From: Chloroflexota bacterium
GTDB lineage: Bacteria > Chloroflexota > Anaerolineae > Anaerolineales > Villigracilaceae
Length of the DNA stretch: 64,000 bases
Reading direction: 5' to 3'
Assembly (NCBI GenBank): GCA_021787595.1
Contig: JAJYLQ010000014.1
Location: 50,528 to 114,527, forward strand
Position numbers and translations under genes: made by a program. The notes below the pieces were generated by a model. The model saw nothing but the letters and a program-made list of their open reading frames with translations, had not been told where the DNA came from and ran no database searches. Below are positions 1 through 9,285 of this stretch, piece after piece. Within the stretch, counting starts at the first letter, position 1. Every line of letters begins with the position of its first letter.

Positions 1-1
1 A

Positions 2-1045
2 GCCTTTGCTGTTGACTATGAACGCCGCACTGCGGGATACGTGATCCCGCTCGGCACTCCGACCGGGAAACGGGTCGCCGTTATCGGGGCCGGACCCGCC
101 GGTTTGGCCTGCGCCGATGCCCTCGTCCAGAAAGGGCACGAGGTCACCGTCTTCGATACCAAACCCGCGCCGGGCGGACTGCTCGTCTACGGAATCCCAA
201 ATTTCAAACTCCCGAAAAATATCTGGTTCGAAAAATGGGACGAGCTTGAACGCGTGGGAGTCAAATTCATTCCGAACACTTACATCGGCAGGGACAAAAC
301 CATTGACGGGCTTTTCGTGGAAGGCTTCGAGGCCGTTTTCATCGGCGTCGGTTCGGAAGTCGACGCGCCCATGGAAAATACGCCCGGCACCGACCTGCCC
401 GGCGTTTATCAGGCGACAGACTTTTTGATCCGCACCAATGTGGACAAGAAACTGCTTCCCGAAAATATGAAGGAGCCGGTCGAGATTGGCAAGCGCGTGG
501 CCGTCATCGGCGGAGGCGACACAGCTTCGGATTGTCTGCGTACCGCGCTGCGACTCGGCGCGGAAGAAGTGACCTGTCTGTATCGCCGCACGGAAAGAGA
601 AATGCCCGGCGGACGAAAAGACCGCCAGATGGCGCGCGACGAAGGCGCAAAATATCGCTTCCTGACCCAGCCCGTGAAATTCATCGCTGGCGAAGATGGA
701 CATCTGGCTGCCATCGAATGTATCGAAATGGTGCTTGGCGAACCGGATGCCAAAGGCCGCCGCAGACCCGTGCCTGTTCCAGATTCAAATTTCAGCGTCG
801 CATGTGATACGGCCATTCTCGCGCTCGGTTATTGGCCCGATCCCATTATCGGCAAAACCACGCCCGATCTCGAAACTCACGATTGGGGTCTGGTCACTGT
901 GAAGAATAAAGCCACCGGCGAAACGTCACGTCCCGGCGTGTTCTCCGGCGGAGATTGCGCCACCGGACCCGATCTGGTTGTGACCGCCATGGTCGGCGGG
1001 CGCAGGGCCGCGCTTGCCATTGACGAATATTTGAAGAACAGATAA
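2..1045 (+). CDS. GltD-type NAD(P)H/FAD oxidoreductase, 5' end outside window
   Basis: This is the C-terminal part of a glutamate-synthase small-subunit-like flavoprotein. The frame is open back to the window edge, so the start and the usual N-terminal Fe-S domain are missing. A GTG at 41 lies within the conserved protein and is probably not the start. Two dinucleotide-binding motifs are visible: VIGAGPAGLACADAL (FAD) near visible residue 27, and VAVIGGGDTASD (NADPH) near residue 166. The C-terminal FAD contact region reads GVFSGGDCATGPDLVV. In this family electrons pass from NADPH to a partner subunit, either GltB or another oxidoreductase. The partner is not in view, so GltD is a family assignment and not a proven role. 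Confidence 0.88.
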   Translation, partial: AFAVDYERRTAGYVIPLGTPTGKRVAVIGAGPAGLACADALVQKGHEVTVFDTKPAPGGLLVYGIPNFKLPKNIWFEKWDELERVGVKFIPNTYIGRDKTIDGLFVEGFEAVFIGVGSEVDAPMENTPGTDLPGVYQATDFLIRTNVDKKLLPENMKEPVEIGKRVAVIGGGDTASDCLRTALRLGAEEVTCLYRRTEREMPGGRKDRQMARDEGAKYRFLTQPVKFIAGEDGHLAAIECIEMVLGEPDAKGRRRPVPVPDSNFSVACDTAILALGYWPDPIIGKTTPDLETHDWGLVTVKNKATGETSRPGVFSGGDCATGPDLVVTAMVGGRRAALAIDEYLKNR

Positions 1046-1066
1046 TTTTTCCCGAGGGCAGGGTGT

Positions 1067-1097
1067 TGCAGGGACGAAGCTATGCTTCGTCCCTGCA
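1067..1097. repeat. Perfect 14-bp inverted repeat after the oxidoreductase gene
   Basis: Arms of 14 bp (1067-1080 and 1084-1097) are perfectly complementary around a 3-base spacer. No clear T-tract follows on either strand, so it is more likely a dispersed palindrome, or a weak terminator, than a canonical intrinsic terminator. Confidence 0.6.
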
Positions 1098-1304
1098 TTG
1101 GTTTAAAGAGTATTCTTATCGCAAGCTGCCGCTTTGCGAAACTCACGCCGAATTTAACGCTGAGACGCAAAGAACAAAATTATGAAATCCTGACGTCCCA
1201 GCGCCTTTGCGTCAAAAATTGCGGCGAAGATGGATTTGAAGAGCAAGGACAACAACGGGGGTATTCTTATTCACGGCTAACCAAGCCTCGTTATAATCGC
1301 CGCC

Positions 1305-2606
1305 ATGTTGTATCGTATCCGTCGCATCTTCGAATGGTCGTTCATTTCTGCGATTTGCTTGATGCTGTTCACGTATAGCGCGCCGCGCGCCACAAGTCAA
1401 TTCGACCGTGTGAGTGTCTACACGCGCGACATCGAGTTTGATTACATATCGTGGATGCTCGACGCGGCCCGCGTAAAAATCCAGCAGGGCGCGGTTGGGA
1501 TGCCGGGCTACCTGAACCGCGAATCCAGCAAAGTTGTGGTGAGCGACGATCTGTTTGTCACACAGCAAATCAACCAGGCAAACGACGCATTGAATCGCGT
1601 GTACGCCGATCCATCCATCACAGACAAAACTGCGGCCTCTGCTCGAATCCGCGCCGAACTCGCCGCGCTCGACAAACAACAAGCCAGCCTGGCTCCCATC
1701 GCCGAGGCCATTTTACAGGGACAAGTCAGCCAGGTCGCGGCGGACTTCGGCCTCACCACACTCGGACAGCCGATCCCCACCATTTCGTTCCATTCCACAG
1801 CGGTGCCGGACGCGCTGATCGTCTCGCCGCGCGACCACATCGAAGAAGTCGCGAACATTTCGCTCCTGCCTGGTCTGAGCGTTGACCAGCAAGCCGCGCT
1901 GGAAGACCGCGTAGACAAGGGTTTGAATGTTTCTTCGCTGGTCGTCCCGATTGGCGGTGTCGGCGTTTATCCGACCATGATCATGCAGACCACCGATCTT
2001 GCGTGGCTCGTCAGCACGATCGCGCACGAATGGACGCACAATTATTTGACCCTTCGTCCGCTCGGAATGTTGTATGATGCGTCGCCCGAACTTCGTACGA
2101 TGAACGAAACGACGGCAGATATTTCCGGGACGGAGATCGGCGCGGAGGTCATGAAGCGTTATTATCCCGAATATGGCAGCGCTTCATTTCCGGACGCTTC
2201 GACTTCGCTCAGCGCAGGCTTTGGGCTGGCCGCGTTCCCTAGAATCATTTCCAACGCTGACAATGCCGCGGCGCCCCCGCCCTTCAATTTCAACGCTGAG
2301 ATGCACACGACGCGTGTCCATGTGGACGCGCTGCTTGCGCAAGGAAAGATCACCGAAGCCGAAGCCTACATGGAACAGCGCCGCCAGATCTTCGTGCAGA
2401 ACGGTTATTACATTCGCAAACTCAACCAGGCCTATTTTGCATTTTATGGCGCGTACGCGGACGTCCCCGGCGGCGCGGCCGGCGCGGACCCGGTCGGCCC
2501 GGCAGTGCGAGCCTTGCGCGTTCGAAGCAAGTCCTTGGCTGATTTCATCAATCGCATCGCGTGGATGACTTCATTTGACGAATTGAAGAAAGCAGTGGGA
2601 CAATAG
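1305..2606 (+). CDS. Putative membrane-anchored zinc metalloprotease
   Basis: A 433-residue protein of unknown specific function. An N-terminal hydrophobic segment (about residues 9-25) suggests a membrane anchor or uncleaved signal. Near residue 240 it has HEWTHN, an HExxH zinc-protease motif. About 25 residues later, NETTADISGTEIG could supply the third, glutamate, zinc ligand, as in gluzincins. The middle region (about residues 95-150) is helical and Gln/Ala-rich. These motifs support a cell-surface metallopeptidase. The substrate is not inferable. It is followed by a 117-bp repeat-containing spacer and may be transcribed separately from the next gene. Confidence 0.7.
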   Translation: MLYRIRRIFEWSFISAICLMLFTYSAPRATSQFDRVSVYTRDIEFDYISWMLDAARVKIQQGAVGMPGYLNRESSKVVVSDDLFVTQQINQANDALNRVYADPSITDKTAASARIRAELAALDKQQASLAPIAEAILQGQVSQVAADFGLTTLGQPIPTISFHSTAVPDALIVSPRDHIEEVANISLLPGLSVDQQAALEDRVDKGLNVSSLVVPIGGVGVYPTMIMQTTDLAWLVSTIAHEWTHNYLTLRPLGMLYDASPELRTMNETTADISGTEIGAEVMKRYYPEYGSASFPDASTSLSAGFGLAAFPRIISNADNAAAPPPFNFNAEMHTTRVHVDALLAQGKITEAEAYMEQRRQIFVQNGYYIRKLNQAYFAFYGAYADVPGGAAGADPVGPAVRALRVRSKSLADFINRIAWMTSFDELKKAVGQ

Positions 2607-2723
2607 GGAAAATCGCTTCTGTTTCATTCAATGTCATTCTGAGTGGCGCCTTTAGCGCCACTTCGCTCAGGGTGACATGAAGATAAACAATATTCGCGCC
2701 TTTTCACAGAGAGAAAACTCTTC

Positions 2724-3974
2724 ATGCGTTTGAAAACCTCTTTCCTCTTACTTCTTTCTTTCTCCGCATTAGTGCTTCTTGCATCCTGCTCATCGCAAGC
2801 CGCGGCGACACCAACCGCCAACGCGGTTTCATCTCCAACACCAACGCTTATTCCCGCCGCAACGTCGGCAGGAGCCGGCTGCACCGCGATCAACACCATT
2901 CCCACGCCGGAGGCCAGTTCATCAAATTTCCCGGCAGTCACCGCGACAGACTTTACACGCGGCCCATCCAACGCGCCGGTGACGATGATCGAATACTGCG
3001 ATTTCCAAACGCCGATCTGTCTTTCGATGGCGGCGGTCGCAAGCAATCTCGTTTACAAACATCCAAAAGATTTGCAGTTTGTCTTTCGGCCTGTGCCAAT
3101 CGCCGCGTTGGACAAATCACAAATGGCCGTGGACGCCGCCCTCGCCGCAGATGAACAGGGACATTTTTGGGAAATGTACGATGTGCTGTTCCAGAAAAAT
3201 GCGGAATGGGCAAACCTTTCCGAGACGGATTTCGAATCGTGGCTGGACAAACAAGCCTCGAGCCTCGGACTTGACGCGTCCAAATTCTCAGCGGCGTTGA
3301 ACAGTCCCGAAACGGCGAGCAAAGCCAAGTCCATGTTCGACGCGGCAAACACCGCGGGACTCCAGGCTGTCCCGTTGGTTTTGCTCAATGGCAAGCCGCA
3401 GCCCCTGTTCCAGCTCGATTTCAACACAATGGACTCAACCATCAGCCTGATCGCGTTAGGCGCGCGGCAATTCAAATCCTGCCCGGCGTTCAACATTGAT
3501 CCGTCGAAGCAATACCTCGTGACCATTCACACAGAGAAAGGCGACATCGTGATTCAGCTTTTTCCAGACAAAGCACCGCTGGCTGTGAACTCGTTCGTCT
3601 TTCTCGCGCAAAATGGCTGGTATAACGGCGTGACGTTTCACCGTGTCATCCCCGGCTTTGTGGCACAGGCCGGCGATCCAAGCGGAACCGGCAACGGCGG
3701 GCCGGGATATGTTTTCAATGACGAAACGAACAATGGCCTGCAATTCGACAAACCCGGCGTAGTTGGCATGGCAAACTCCGGGCCAAACACGAACGGCAGC
3801 CAATTCTTCATCACGTACGCGCCGCAGCCGGGTTTGGATGGCCGGTACACAATTTTTGGGCAGGTTCTTCAAGGCATGAATGTTGTCGAGAGCCTGACGC
3901 CGCGCGACGCATCGAAGGATCCCGGCGCAGCGCCCGGCGATGAAATCATCAGCGTGAACATCGAGGTGAAATGA
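2724..3974 (+). CDS. Lipoprotein fusing a DsbA-like thioredoxin domain to a cyclophilin PPIase
   Basis: The protein has 416 residues. A lipoprotein signal ends in LLASC with the lipidated Cys at residue 22, followed by a Thr/Pro/Ala-rich linker. Residues about 75-240 form a Thioredoxin_4/DsbA-like domain. The active site reads EYCDFQTPIC. In the family this is usually DFQCPxC, so the first catalytic Cys is Thr (residue 96), while another Cys sits at residue 92. Residues about 265-416 form a cyclophilin peptidyl-prolyl isomerase with FHRVIPGFVAQAGDP (from about 305) and NGSQFFIT. It probably assists folding of exported proteins at the cell surface. The disulfide-exchange activity is doubtful because of the missing Cys. 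The stop overlaps the next start (ATGATG), suggesting translational coupling. Confidence 0.88.
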   Translation: MRLKTSFLLLLSFSALVLLASCSSQAAATPTANAVSSPTPTLIPAATSAGAGCTAINTIPTPEASSSNFPAVTATDFTRGPSNAPVTMIEYCDFQTPICLSMAAVASNLVYKHPKDLQFVFRPVPIAALDKSQMAVDAALAADEQGHFWEMYDVLFQKNAEWANLSETDFESWLDKQASSLGLDASKFSAALNSPETASKAKSMFDAANTAGLQAVPLVLLNGKPQPLFQLDFNTMDSTISLIALGARQFKSCPAFNIDPSKQYLVTIHTEKGDIVIQLFPDKAPLAVNSFVFLAQNGWYNGVTFHRVIPGFVAQAGDPSGTGNGGPGYVFNDETNNGLQFDKPGVVGMANSGPNTNGSQFFITYAPQPGLDGRYTIFGQVLQGMNVVESLTPRDASKDPGAAPGDEIISVNIEVK

Positions 3975-5215
3975 TGCAGAGCCGCGGTCGCGATTGGCGC
4001 ACCATCCTGCTTGTCATCGGAGGCGCATGCGGCGCGCTGGCTGCGTTTGGCCTGGCAGTATTGACGATGTTCGTCGAAAGCGTCCAGGCCGTTCTGCATA
4101 CGCTTTCAAAGAACAGCCCGACGCTGGTCGAAACCCTTGTGCTGGCAAGCGCGCTGATATTTGCAGGCGCGGTATTATTGCCCGCCGTTTATTTTGGAAT
4201 CCAACGATTACGCGGCAGGGAAATCGCGGCGGGGGCGCCGCGGCCGCTGAGATTTTGGGAAGCAGTTTTCATCCTCGCCATCTGGATTGGAGTTTCATTT
4301 CTGGCCCAGGCGCTTTTCGACTTTGGGATTCTCGGCTGGCTCGCGCCCCCATTTTATCTGCTTGCAATCGTTCTGCCCGTTTATCTTTTGGTGCGGCTCG
4401 CCGCCGGAGGCCTGGACGCGGGCTCGCGTGAACGCTTTTGGGGCGCGCTGGGGACCGGCATGGCCGTTGGCACATCCATTGCTGTTTTGAGCGAGCTGGC
4501 TCTTCTGATCATTGGATTGCTCGGCGTCGGAATTTATCTGGGATTGAATCCGCAGCTTCTGGATAGTTTTCAGCAAATCGCAAACCAGCTTTCGAATGCC
4601 GCAAACCTGGATGACGTGTTGACCATCGCAAGCCCGTGGCTGACAAGTCCGTGGGTCATTTTGCTGGGATTATTTTTCTTCTCCGTATTAACTCCGCTGA
4701 TCGAGGAAACCAGCAAATCAATCACAACCTGGCTGGTGTTTGATCATCTCAATTCGCCCGCGCAGGGATTTGTGGTCGGCGCGTTGAGCGGCGCGGGCTT
4801 CGGCCTGTTGGAAAGTTTGCTGGCATCCGCAACGCCCGATACGGGCTGGGCTTCGACGCTTTTGGTGCGCGGCGGAAGCACCATGATGCACATTGCCGCG
4901 GCAAGCATCACCGGCTGGGGCATCGCATCCTTTCGCGCCAGCAAACGTTTTCGATTTGCCGTCGGCTCGTATGCCCTGGCTATGTTCCTGCACAGCTTGT
5001 GGAACGCATGTGTCGTGTTCATCGTAGCCGGCGCCGCCGGGACAAATTCGCCTGACGCGGTTGGAACGGTCATGGCGTTTGCCGGGATTTCCATCCTAGT
5101 CATTTTGTGCATCATCATTCCGCTGGCATTGGGATTGGGCAATTGGAGATTCCGCTCCGCGGCGAAACCAACAACACTGATGCAGCCTCCAACTTTGGAG
5201 AACAACCAACAATAG
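3971..5215 (+). CDS. PrsW-family intramembrane metalloprotease-like protein
   Basis: A 414-residue polytopic membrane protein with about nine hydrophobic segments. It carries the motifs expected of PrsW (family M82): LIEETSKS near residue 243, GAGFGLLES near 273, an isolated MMHIAAAS histidine near 305, and FLHSLWN near 342. PrsW of Bacillus cleaves an anti-sigma factor. Here no anti-sigma gene is adjacent, so the substrate is unknown. It is coupled by a 4-nt overlap to the Dsb-cyclophilin lipoprotein, which hints at a joint role in envelope protein quality control. Confidence 0.82.
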   Translation: MMQSRGRDWRTILLVIGGACGALAAFGLAVLTMFVESVQAVLHTLSKNSPTLVETLVLASALIFAGAVLLPAVYFGIQRLRGREIAAGAPRPLRFWEAVFILAIWIGVSFLAQALFDFGILGWLAPPFYLLAIVLPVYLLVRLAAGGLDAGSRERFWGALGTGMAVGTSIAVLSELALLIIGLLGVGIYLGLNPQLLDSFQQIANQLSNAANLDDVLTIASPWLTSPWVILLGLFFFSVLTPLIEETSKSITTWLVFDHLNSPAQGFVVGALSGAGFGLLESLLASATPDTGWASTLLVRGGSTMMHIAAASITGWGIASFRASKRFRFAVGSYALAMFLHSLWNACVVFIVAGAAGTNSPDAVGTVMAFAGISILVILCIIIPLALGLGNWRFRSAAKPTTLMQPPTLENNQQ

Positions 5216-5506
5216 TCCATTTACCACGAAGCCGCCAAGACTCAAAGAGTTTTGGGTGACTTTGCGCCTTGATGGTTTTGTGGATGCTCAAAAAAGGAAT
5301 TGAAAGTTTGTCGTCCTGAGCGGAGCGGCGCCCTGAGCGCCGCGCAGTCGAAGGACATTTCAGCGGCATTGTGAGCGCCACGCTTCGGCTACGGTGCAAT
5401 CCTTCGGCTTCGCTCAGGATGCACCTCCGCTCAGCGCGATGCCGCTCTTCAAAAAAGTTTCAATAAGTTCAAGGAACGGAATTAAACTCAGCGGTAAAAT
5501 ATCTTC
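5216..5506. repeat. Gene-free spacer with dispersed palindromic repeats
   Basis: No supported gene. It holds repeat fragments that recur in the window, such as CTGAGCGCCGCGCAGTCGAA near 5333 and related GAGCGG/CGAAGG words. They read like short interspersed palindromes, as found at other gene ends here. Confidence 0.5.
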
Positions 5507-6382
5507 ATGACTTTCAACAATACAACGTCCCCCGCCATGGGCGGGATTTCCAATATCGCACGCGACGGCGACCTTGTCGAACTCGTGGGCCTGCGGCATA
5601 AACATTTCATCATCCCGCTCAAAGCCGGTGCGAAGTTCGAGACGCATCGCGGCGTCATCCAGCACGACGACCTGATCGGCAAAGCCTGGGGCACGCAAGT
5701 CTTCAGTCATTTGGGTGCACCGTTCTTTTTGCTGCAGCCATCGCTCGCAGATTTGCTCACCGACCTGCCGCGCTCCACACAAATCCTTTATCCGAAAGAC
5801 ATCGGTTTCATTTTGGTGACGATGGGAATCGGGCCGGGCAAAAAAGTCATCGAAGCGGGAACCGGTTCCGGGTCCATGACGATCGCAATGGCGTACGCTG
5901 TCGGCGCGGAGGGACGCGTCATCTCGTACGAAATCCGGCCAGATATGCAGAATCTGGCGAAGAAGAATCTCGAGCGCGTCGGCCTCGCTTCGCGCGTGGA
6001 CTTCAAGCTGCGCGACATCCAATCGGGCTTCGACGAAACCGACAGCGACGCGTTCTTCCTCGACGTGCCGAATCCGTACGATTACATTCCGCAAGTCCGC
6101 GCCGCGTTGAAGCCGGGTGGATTCCTTTGCAGTCTTTTGCCAACCGTGAATCAGGTTGAACAATTATTGGTCGCACTGCGGCGCGAACGTTTTGCGTTCA
6201 TCGAAGTCTGCGAAATTTTGGTGCGCTATTACAAAGCCGAGCCGGCGCGCCTGCGCCCCACCGACCGGATGGTGGCTCACACCGGCTTTTTGATTTTCGC
6301 GCGGCGGATCGAGCCGAGCGAAGATGAACGCGGCAAAGAGTTGGAAAAAGAAATCGACTCTGCCGATGTGTTCGGCCATTAG
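5507..6382 (+). CDS. trmI: tRNA (adenine-N1)-methyltransferase, TrmI/GCD14 family
   Basis: A 291-residue protein of the TrmI family, which methylates A58 of the tRNA T-loop using SAM. The N-terminal small beta domain (residues 1-75) is followed by a Rossmann-fold methyltransferase with motif I VIEAGTGSGSMTIAMA near residue 120. Motif II acidic residue follows in ISYEIRPDMQ, and the catalytic-region motif is FFLDVPNPYDYI, where DxP is typical for the family. Length and domain order are normal for bacterial TrmI. It stands alone between repeat-rich spacers and the next gene. Confidence 0.92.
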   Translation: MTFNNTTSPAMGGISNIARDGDLVELVGLRHKHFIIPLKAGAKFETHRGVIQHDDLIGKAWGTQVFSHLGAPFFLLQPSLADLLTDLPRSTQILYPKDIGFILVTMGIGPGKKVIEAGTGSGSMTIAMAYAVGAEGRVISYEIRPDMQNLAKKNLERVGLASRVDFKLRDIQSGFDETDSDAFFLDVPNPYDYIPQVRAALKPGGFLCSLLPTVNQVEQLLVALRRERFAFIEVCEILVRYYKAEPARLRPTDRMVAHTGFLIFARRIEPSEDERGKELEKEIDSADVFGH

Positions 6383-6411
6383 CAAATTTTATATGAAGGA
6401 GGCACTTTATT

Positions 6412-6963
6412 ATGCGTCGAATGTTTCGCCGTGAATTACGCCGGAGCTACGCTCCGCCCGATATGATCCTTGTTTTGCAGCGCGCCAACGAACTGATGGC
6501 GACCGGTGATTATGCCGGAGCTGCAAGTTCTTTTGAACAATTGGCGCGTGCCGCGGAAGGCCGTGCTGGAAAACGCGCACCGCTGCTTTACATCCAGGCC
6601 GGACGCGCCCGCATCTTCGCCGGACAAAATGCGATGGGTGTGGATTTACTCGAACGCGGACTTGGCTTGTTCGCTGTGCGCGGTCGCCCGCGCAAGCTGG
6701 CGCGCGCCGCGTATCAGATCGTCAATGAACTGAATCAACGCGGGCTGACCAAAGAAGCTCAACAAATTACCAAATACGTCATGGAACTTGAGCCCGGCAT
6801 CAATCTGAATAATGTGCCAGCCGAAGACTTGGAGAAACATCCGACTTTGCCGACGCATTGCCCCGGCTGCGGCGCGCCGATCCATCCGGACGATGTGGAT
6901 TGGATTGATAATTCCACCGCTGAATGTGAATATTGTGGGAGTCCGGTGCGAGGAGAAAATTAA
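6412..6963 (+). CDS. Helical-repeat protein with C-terminal zinc ribbon
   Basis: A 183-residue protein. A strong ribosome-binding site (AAGGAGG) lies 8 nt before the ATG. Residues about 20-125 are Ala/Leu/Arg-rich and look like TPR-like helical repeats. The C-terminus holds two CxxC pairs, CPGCGAPIHPDD and CEYCGSPV, forming a probable zinc ribbon. Proteins with TPR plus a zinc ribbon often act as scaffolds, but no specific partner can be named. It is 29 bp downstream of trmI and probably cotranscribed. Confidence 0.75.
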   Translation: MRRMFRRELRRSYAPPDMILVLQRANELMATGDYAGAASSFEQLARAAEGRAGKRAPLLYIQAGRARIFAGQNAMGVDLLERGLGLFAVRGRPRKLARAAYQIVNELNQRGLTKEAQQITKYVMELEPGINLNNVPAEDLEKHPTLPTHCPGCGAPIHPDDVDWIDNSTAECEYCGSPVRGEN

Positions 6964-7028
6964 ACACAAGGGACTCAAAGGGCACGAAGCTTTTCTTTGT
7001 GTTCCTTTGTGCTCTTCGTGGTTAGAAA

Positions 7029-7628
7029 ATGAATCTGACCGAAGATTACATTGCCCAAAAATTACGCGAGGCCATCGAAGCCGCCGGCCCATCAACAGAT
7101 GGCTATGCCGAGATTGATCTCACAAAGGACGCGCGCCTGAAATGCGCGGCGGTGCTTGTGCCACTTCTTTGGCAGGCCGATGAATGGCATTTGCTTTTCA
7201 CGCGTCGGACAGAACATGTGGAAAGCCACAAGGGACAAGTTTCCTTTCCTGGCGGCGCGTGCGATGAAGGCGAAGCGACTCCTGAAGAGACGGCTTTACG
7301 CGAAGCGAACGAAGAAGTCGGGATTGCTCCGCGTGACGTCCGCGTGCTGGGACGATTGGTCAACATGATCACGGTCACCAGCTTTCGCGTCACGCCGGTG
7401 GTGGGAATCATCAAATGGCCGACGGTTCTGCGCGTCGGACAAAACGAGGTCGAGCGCGTGTTTACCATTCCACTCAATTGGCTGGCTGACAAACGCAATC
7501 GCTGGGAATTCACGATGCTGGGGCGCAGCCGTTCGCTGATCGCCTATCATCCGTATGACGGCGAATTGCTCTGGGGTGCGACCGCAAGAATGACCGTGGA
7601 TTTTTTGAAAGTATTGAAGCTGGCATAA
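7029..7628 (+). CDS. Nudix hydrolase, CoA pyrophosphatase type
   Basis: A 199-residue Nudix protein. The catalytic Nudix box spans the region GGACDEGEATPEETALRE then EEVGI (near residues 76-100) with all acidic metal ligands present. Upstream, LLFTRRTEHVESHKGQVSFP matches the UPF0035 signature of CoA diphosphatases (NudL type), which cleave CoA to phosphopantetheine and 3',5'-ADP. Length is typical. Substrate choice rests on this signature and has not been tested. Confidence 0.87.
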   Translation: MNLTEDYIAQKLREAIEAAGPSTDGYAEIDLTKDARLKCAAVLVPLLWQADEWHLLFTRRTEHVESHKGQVSFPGGACDEGEATPEETALREANEEVGIAPRDVRVLGRLVNMITVTSFRVTPVVGIIKWPTVLRVGQNEVERVFTIPLNWLADKRNRWEFTMLGRSRSLIAYHPYDGELLWGATARMTVDFLKVLKLA

Positions 7629-7904
7629 TCAGAAAAAAATTTAACGCAAGGTCGCAGAGCCGCGAAGACGAATTCGTGTTGAAGCGCGGACTTCAGTCCG
7701 CCAGCCGAAAAATTCGCAGACTGAAGTCTGCATTCCGCAAAATTTGTCTGCGTTCCGCAAAATTTGCCCTTTGCCGAAATTCAAAAAGACTTTGCGCCTT
7801 CGCGTCTTGGCGTTAAATCATGCCGCGAAAAAAATCTGCGTCTATCTGCGTCCAATGCCCTACGCCCTTTGTACTTTGAGGGTTCAGGGTCTGTGGCTGA
7901 ACCA
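7629..7904. repeat. Spacer with short inverted and tandem repeats
   Basis: No gene is supported. It contains inverted words (GCGGACTTCAGTCCGC near 7687, GCAGACTGAAGTCTGC near 7716) and a near-perfect tandem of a 20-bp unit (about 7726-7765, TCTGC[A/G]TTCCGCAAAATTTG). Confidence 0.5.
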
Positions 7905-7939
7905 GAAAACAAAAACTCCCCGCCAGTTGACGGGGAGTT
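7905..7939 (-). terminator. Intrinsic terminator of the bL25 gene
   Basis: On the minus strand a 9-bp stem (7931-7939 with 7914-7922) around an 8-nt loop is followed directly by TTTTTGTTTT. It lies 18 bp after the bL25 stop codon, in the right orientation. Confidence 0.85.
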
Positions 7940-7956
7940 CGCTTTCACATTGGAAC

Positions 7957-8643
7957 TTATTTCCTCTTTTCGCCTTCTTCGGGAGCTTCTTCTTCCTTCT
8001 TGCCGCGTTCCACGGAGAGTTCTGGCTCGGCGGCTTCGCCTTCAACAGGCACCGCGCCTTCCGCCGCGGCAACCGGAGCTTCTTCCTCGATCTTGGCGAA
8101 GGTCGCAACCACGACCATTTCATCGAGATCATCCAACACGCGTAATTTTTCGTCAATCACCAGGTCGCGCACATGGATGCCATCGCCGGGTTTCACCAGC
8201 GGAGCAATATCCACAACGATCTTGTCCGGCAGATCAGCAGGCAAGCACTCCACAGAAAGCGAATGCAGGCCGGTAACCAACACCGCGTTCTGATCCTTCA
8301 CCGCGAGCGAAAGACCGGTTAATTCGATGCGGACTTCCGCATGCAGCTTCTCGGTCAGCGAGACAGCCAGGAAATCAACGTGGATCAGATTCCCTTTGAT
8401 GAAATTGCGCTGGCGTTCGCGAACCAGTGTCGGATACTCTTTTCCATCCAGGGAAATTGTCACCAGCGTGGACGAACCGACTTTGCCCAACGCCAAGTTC
8501 GCGTCGTGCGCATCCAATGAAATATTGAGCGGATCGGTGTGACGACCATAGATCACTGCCGGCAACTTTCCAGCGCGGCGCAAGGCGCCAACCTGCTTGC
8601 CTCGCACATCGCGCCTGGATGCTTTTAGAACAACTTTCTCCAT
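7957..8643 (-). CDS. rplY: Ribosomal protein bL25, CTC/TL5 long form
   Basis: Binds 5S rRNA in the 50S subunit. I chose the ATG at 8643 because GAGGAG sits 5 nt upstream and the protein then begins MEKVVLKASRRDVRGKQ, the normal bL25 start. An in-frame upstream start would add nine unconserved residues. The N-terminal L25 domain (residues 1-90) contains KLPAVIYGR. The TL5-type beta domain (about 95-185) contains LVKPGDGIHVRDL. An acidic tail rich in Glu/Ala ends in basic residues. Length (228 aa) suits the long form found in Chloroflexota and Thermus. Confidence 0.93.
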   Translation of the reverse strand: MEKVVLKASRRDVRGKQVGALRRAGKLPAVIYGRHTDPLNISLDAHDANLALGKVGSSTLVTISLDGKEYPTLVRERQRNFIKGNLIHVDFLAVSLTEKLHAEVRIELTGLSLAVKDQNAVLVTGLHSLSVECLPADLPDKIVVDIAPLVKPGDGIHVRDLVIDEKLRVLDDLDEMVVVATFAKIEEEAPVAAAEGAVPVEGEAAEPELSVERGKKEEEAPEEGEKRK

Positions 8644-8754
8644 CTTTTCTCCTCGAGCGCCTCTCACCAATGACAGCGGCTAAAGTCGCTACTCCGGTTA
8701 CCTTCGCTCTTTAGAATGAATTTCTGCAAAGCGGACGAACCGCTTAACATTCAA

Positions 8755-9285
8755 CTAATCGCGGCGGAACAAACCGCGCACCAACAAGAATAACACACCG
8801 CCGAATAATCCACCGAGCAAACCTGCGATCAACGCGCTGCGGGCATCCATCACGGTGTGGACTTCACCTTCGACGCGATTGCCAAACAGAACAAGAGCTT
8901 CGATCCGTTCGCCCCGGACCTCGCGGCCGGCAACCACGCCCGCGTATGTGTTTCCCAAATTGGCTGTTCCTGCCACCGCGGCTCCGACAGCGCCATTCAC
9001 AACATTGACCGTGTCCGCGCGGACGACAGCCGCGGCGCTGGTTTGCATGGACACTTCGCGGGCATTCATCAATGCAAGCGCAGACTCGTGCGCGTCGACT
9101 TTGTCAACTTTCAATTCAGCCGCGGCGCTCAAATGCAATTCCACTTCGTCCGCAGAAATTTCCTGCGCCGCGCTCTGATTCATCCGCACCAATTCGGCTT
9201 TGACGGACTCAACGCTCGATTGCGACAGGTTGGACACCTGAGGCAGTTCGTTGTCAGAGTCGCTGGTTGAAACGGAGTCCGGCAT
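8755..9285 (-). CDS. Conserved hypothetical protein with repetitive beta-like core and C-terminal membrane anchor
   Basis: Start is taken at the ATG at 9285 (MPDSVSTSDSD). An upstream TTG at 9342 lies inside a dispersed repeat. The 176-residue product has a regularly alternating pattern of Val/Ala with polar residues (for example AAELKVDKVDAHES, AREVSMQTSAAAVVRADTV), resembling a short beta-solenoid. It ends with a hydrophobic segment ALIAGLLGGLFGGVLFLLV and a positive tail RGLFRRD, which suits a tail anchor. I do not recognise the family. Confidence 0.55.
   Translation of the reverse strand: MPDSVSTSDSDNELPQVSNLSQSSVESVKAELVRMNQSAAQEISADEVELHLSAAAELKVDKVDAHESALALMNAREVSMQTSAAAVVRADTVNVVNGAVGAAVAGTANLGNTYAGVVAGREVRGERIEALVLFGNRVEGEVHTVMDARSALIAGLLGGLFGGVLFLLVRGLFRRD

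Noticed and set aside
7764..8276. Plus-strand frames over bL25 and other genes
   Set aside because: They are shadows opposite strongly supported genes, with Arg/Pro/Ser-rich translations typical of the wrong strand.
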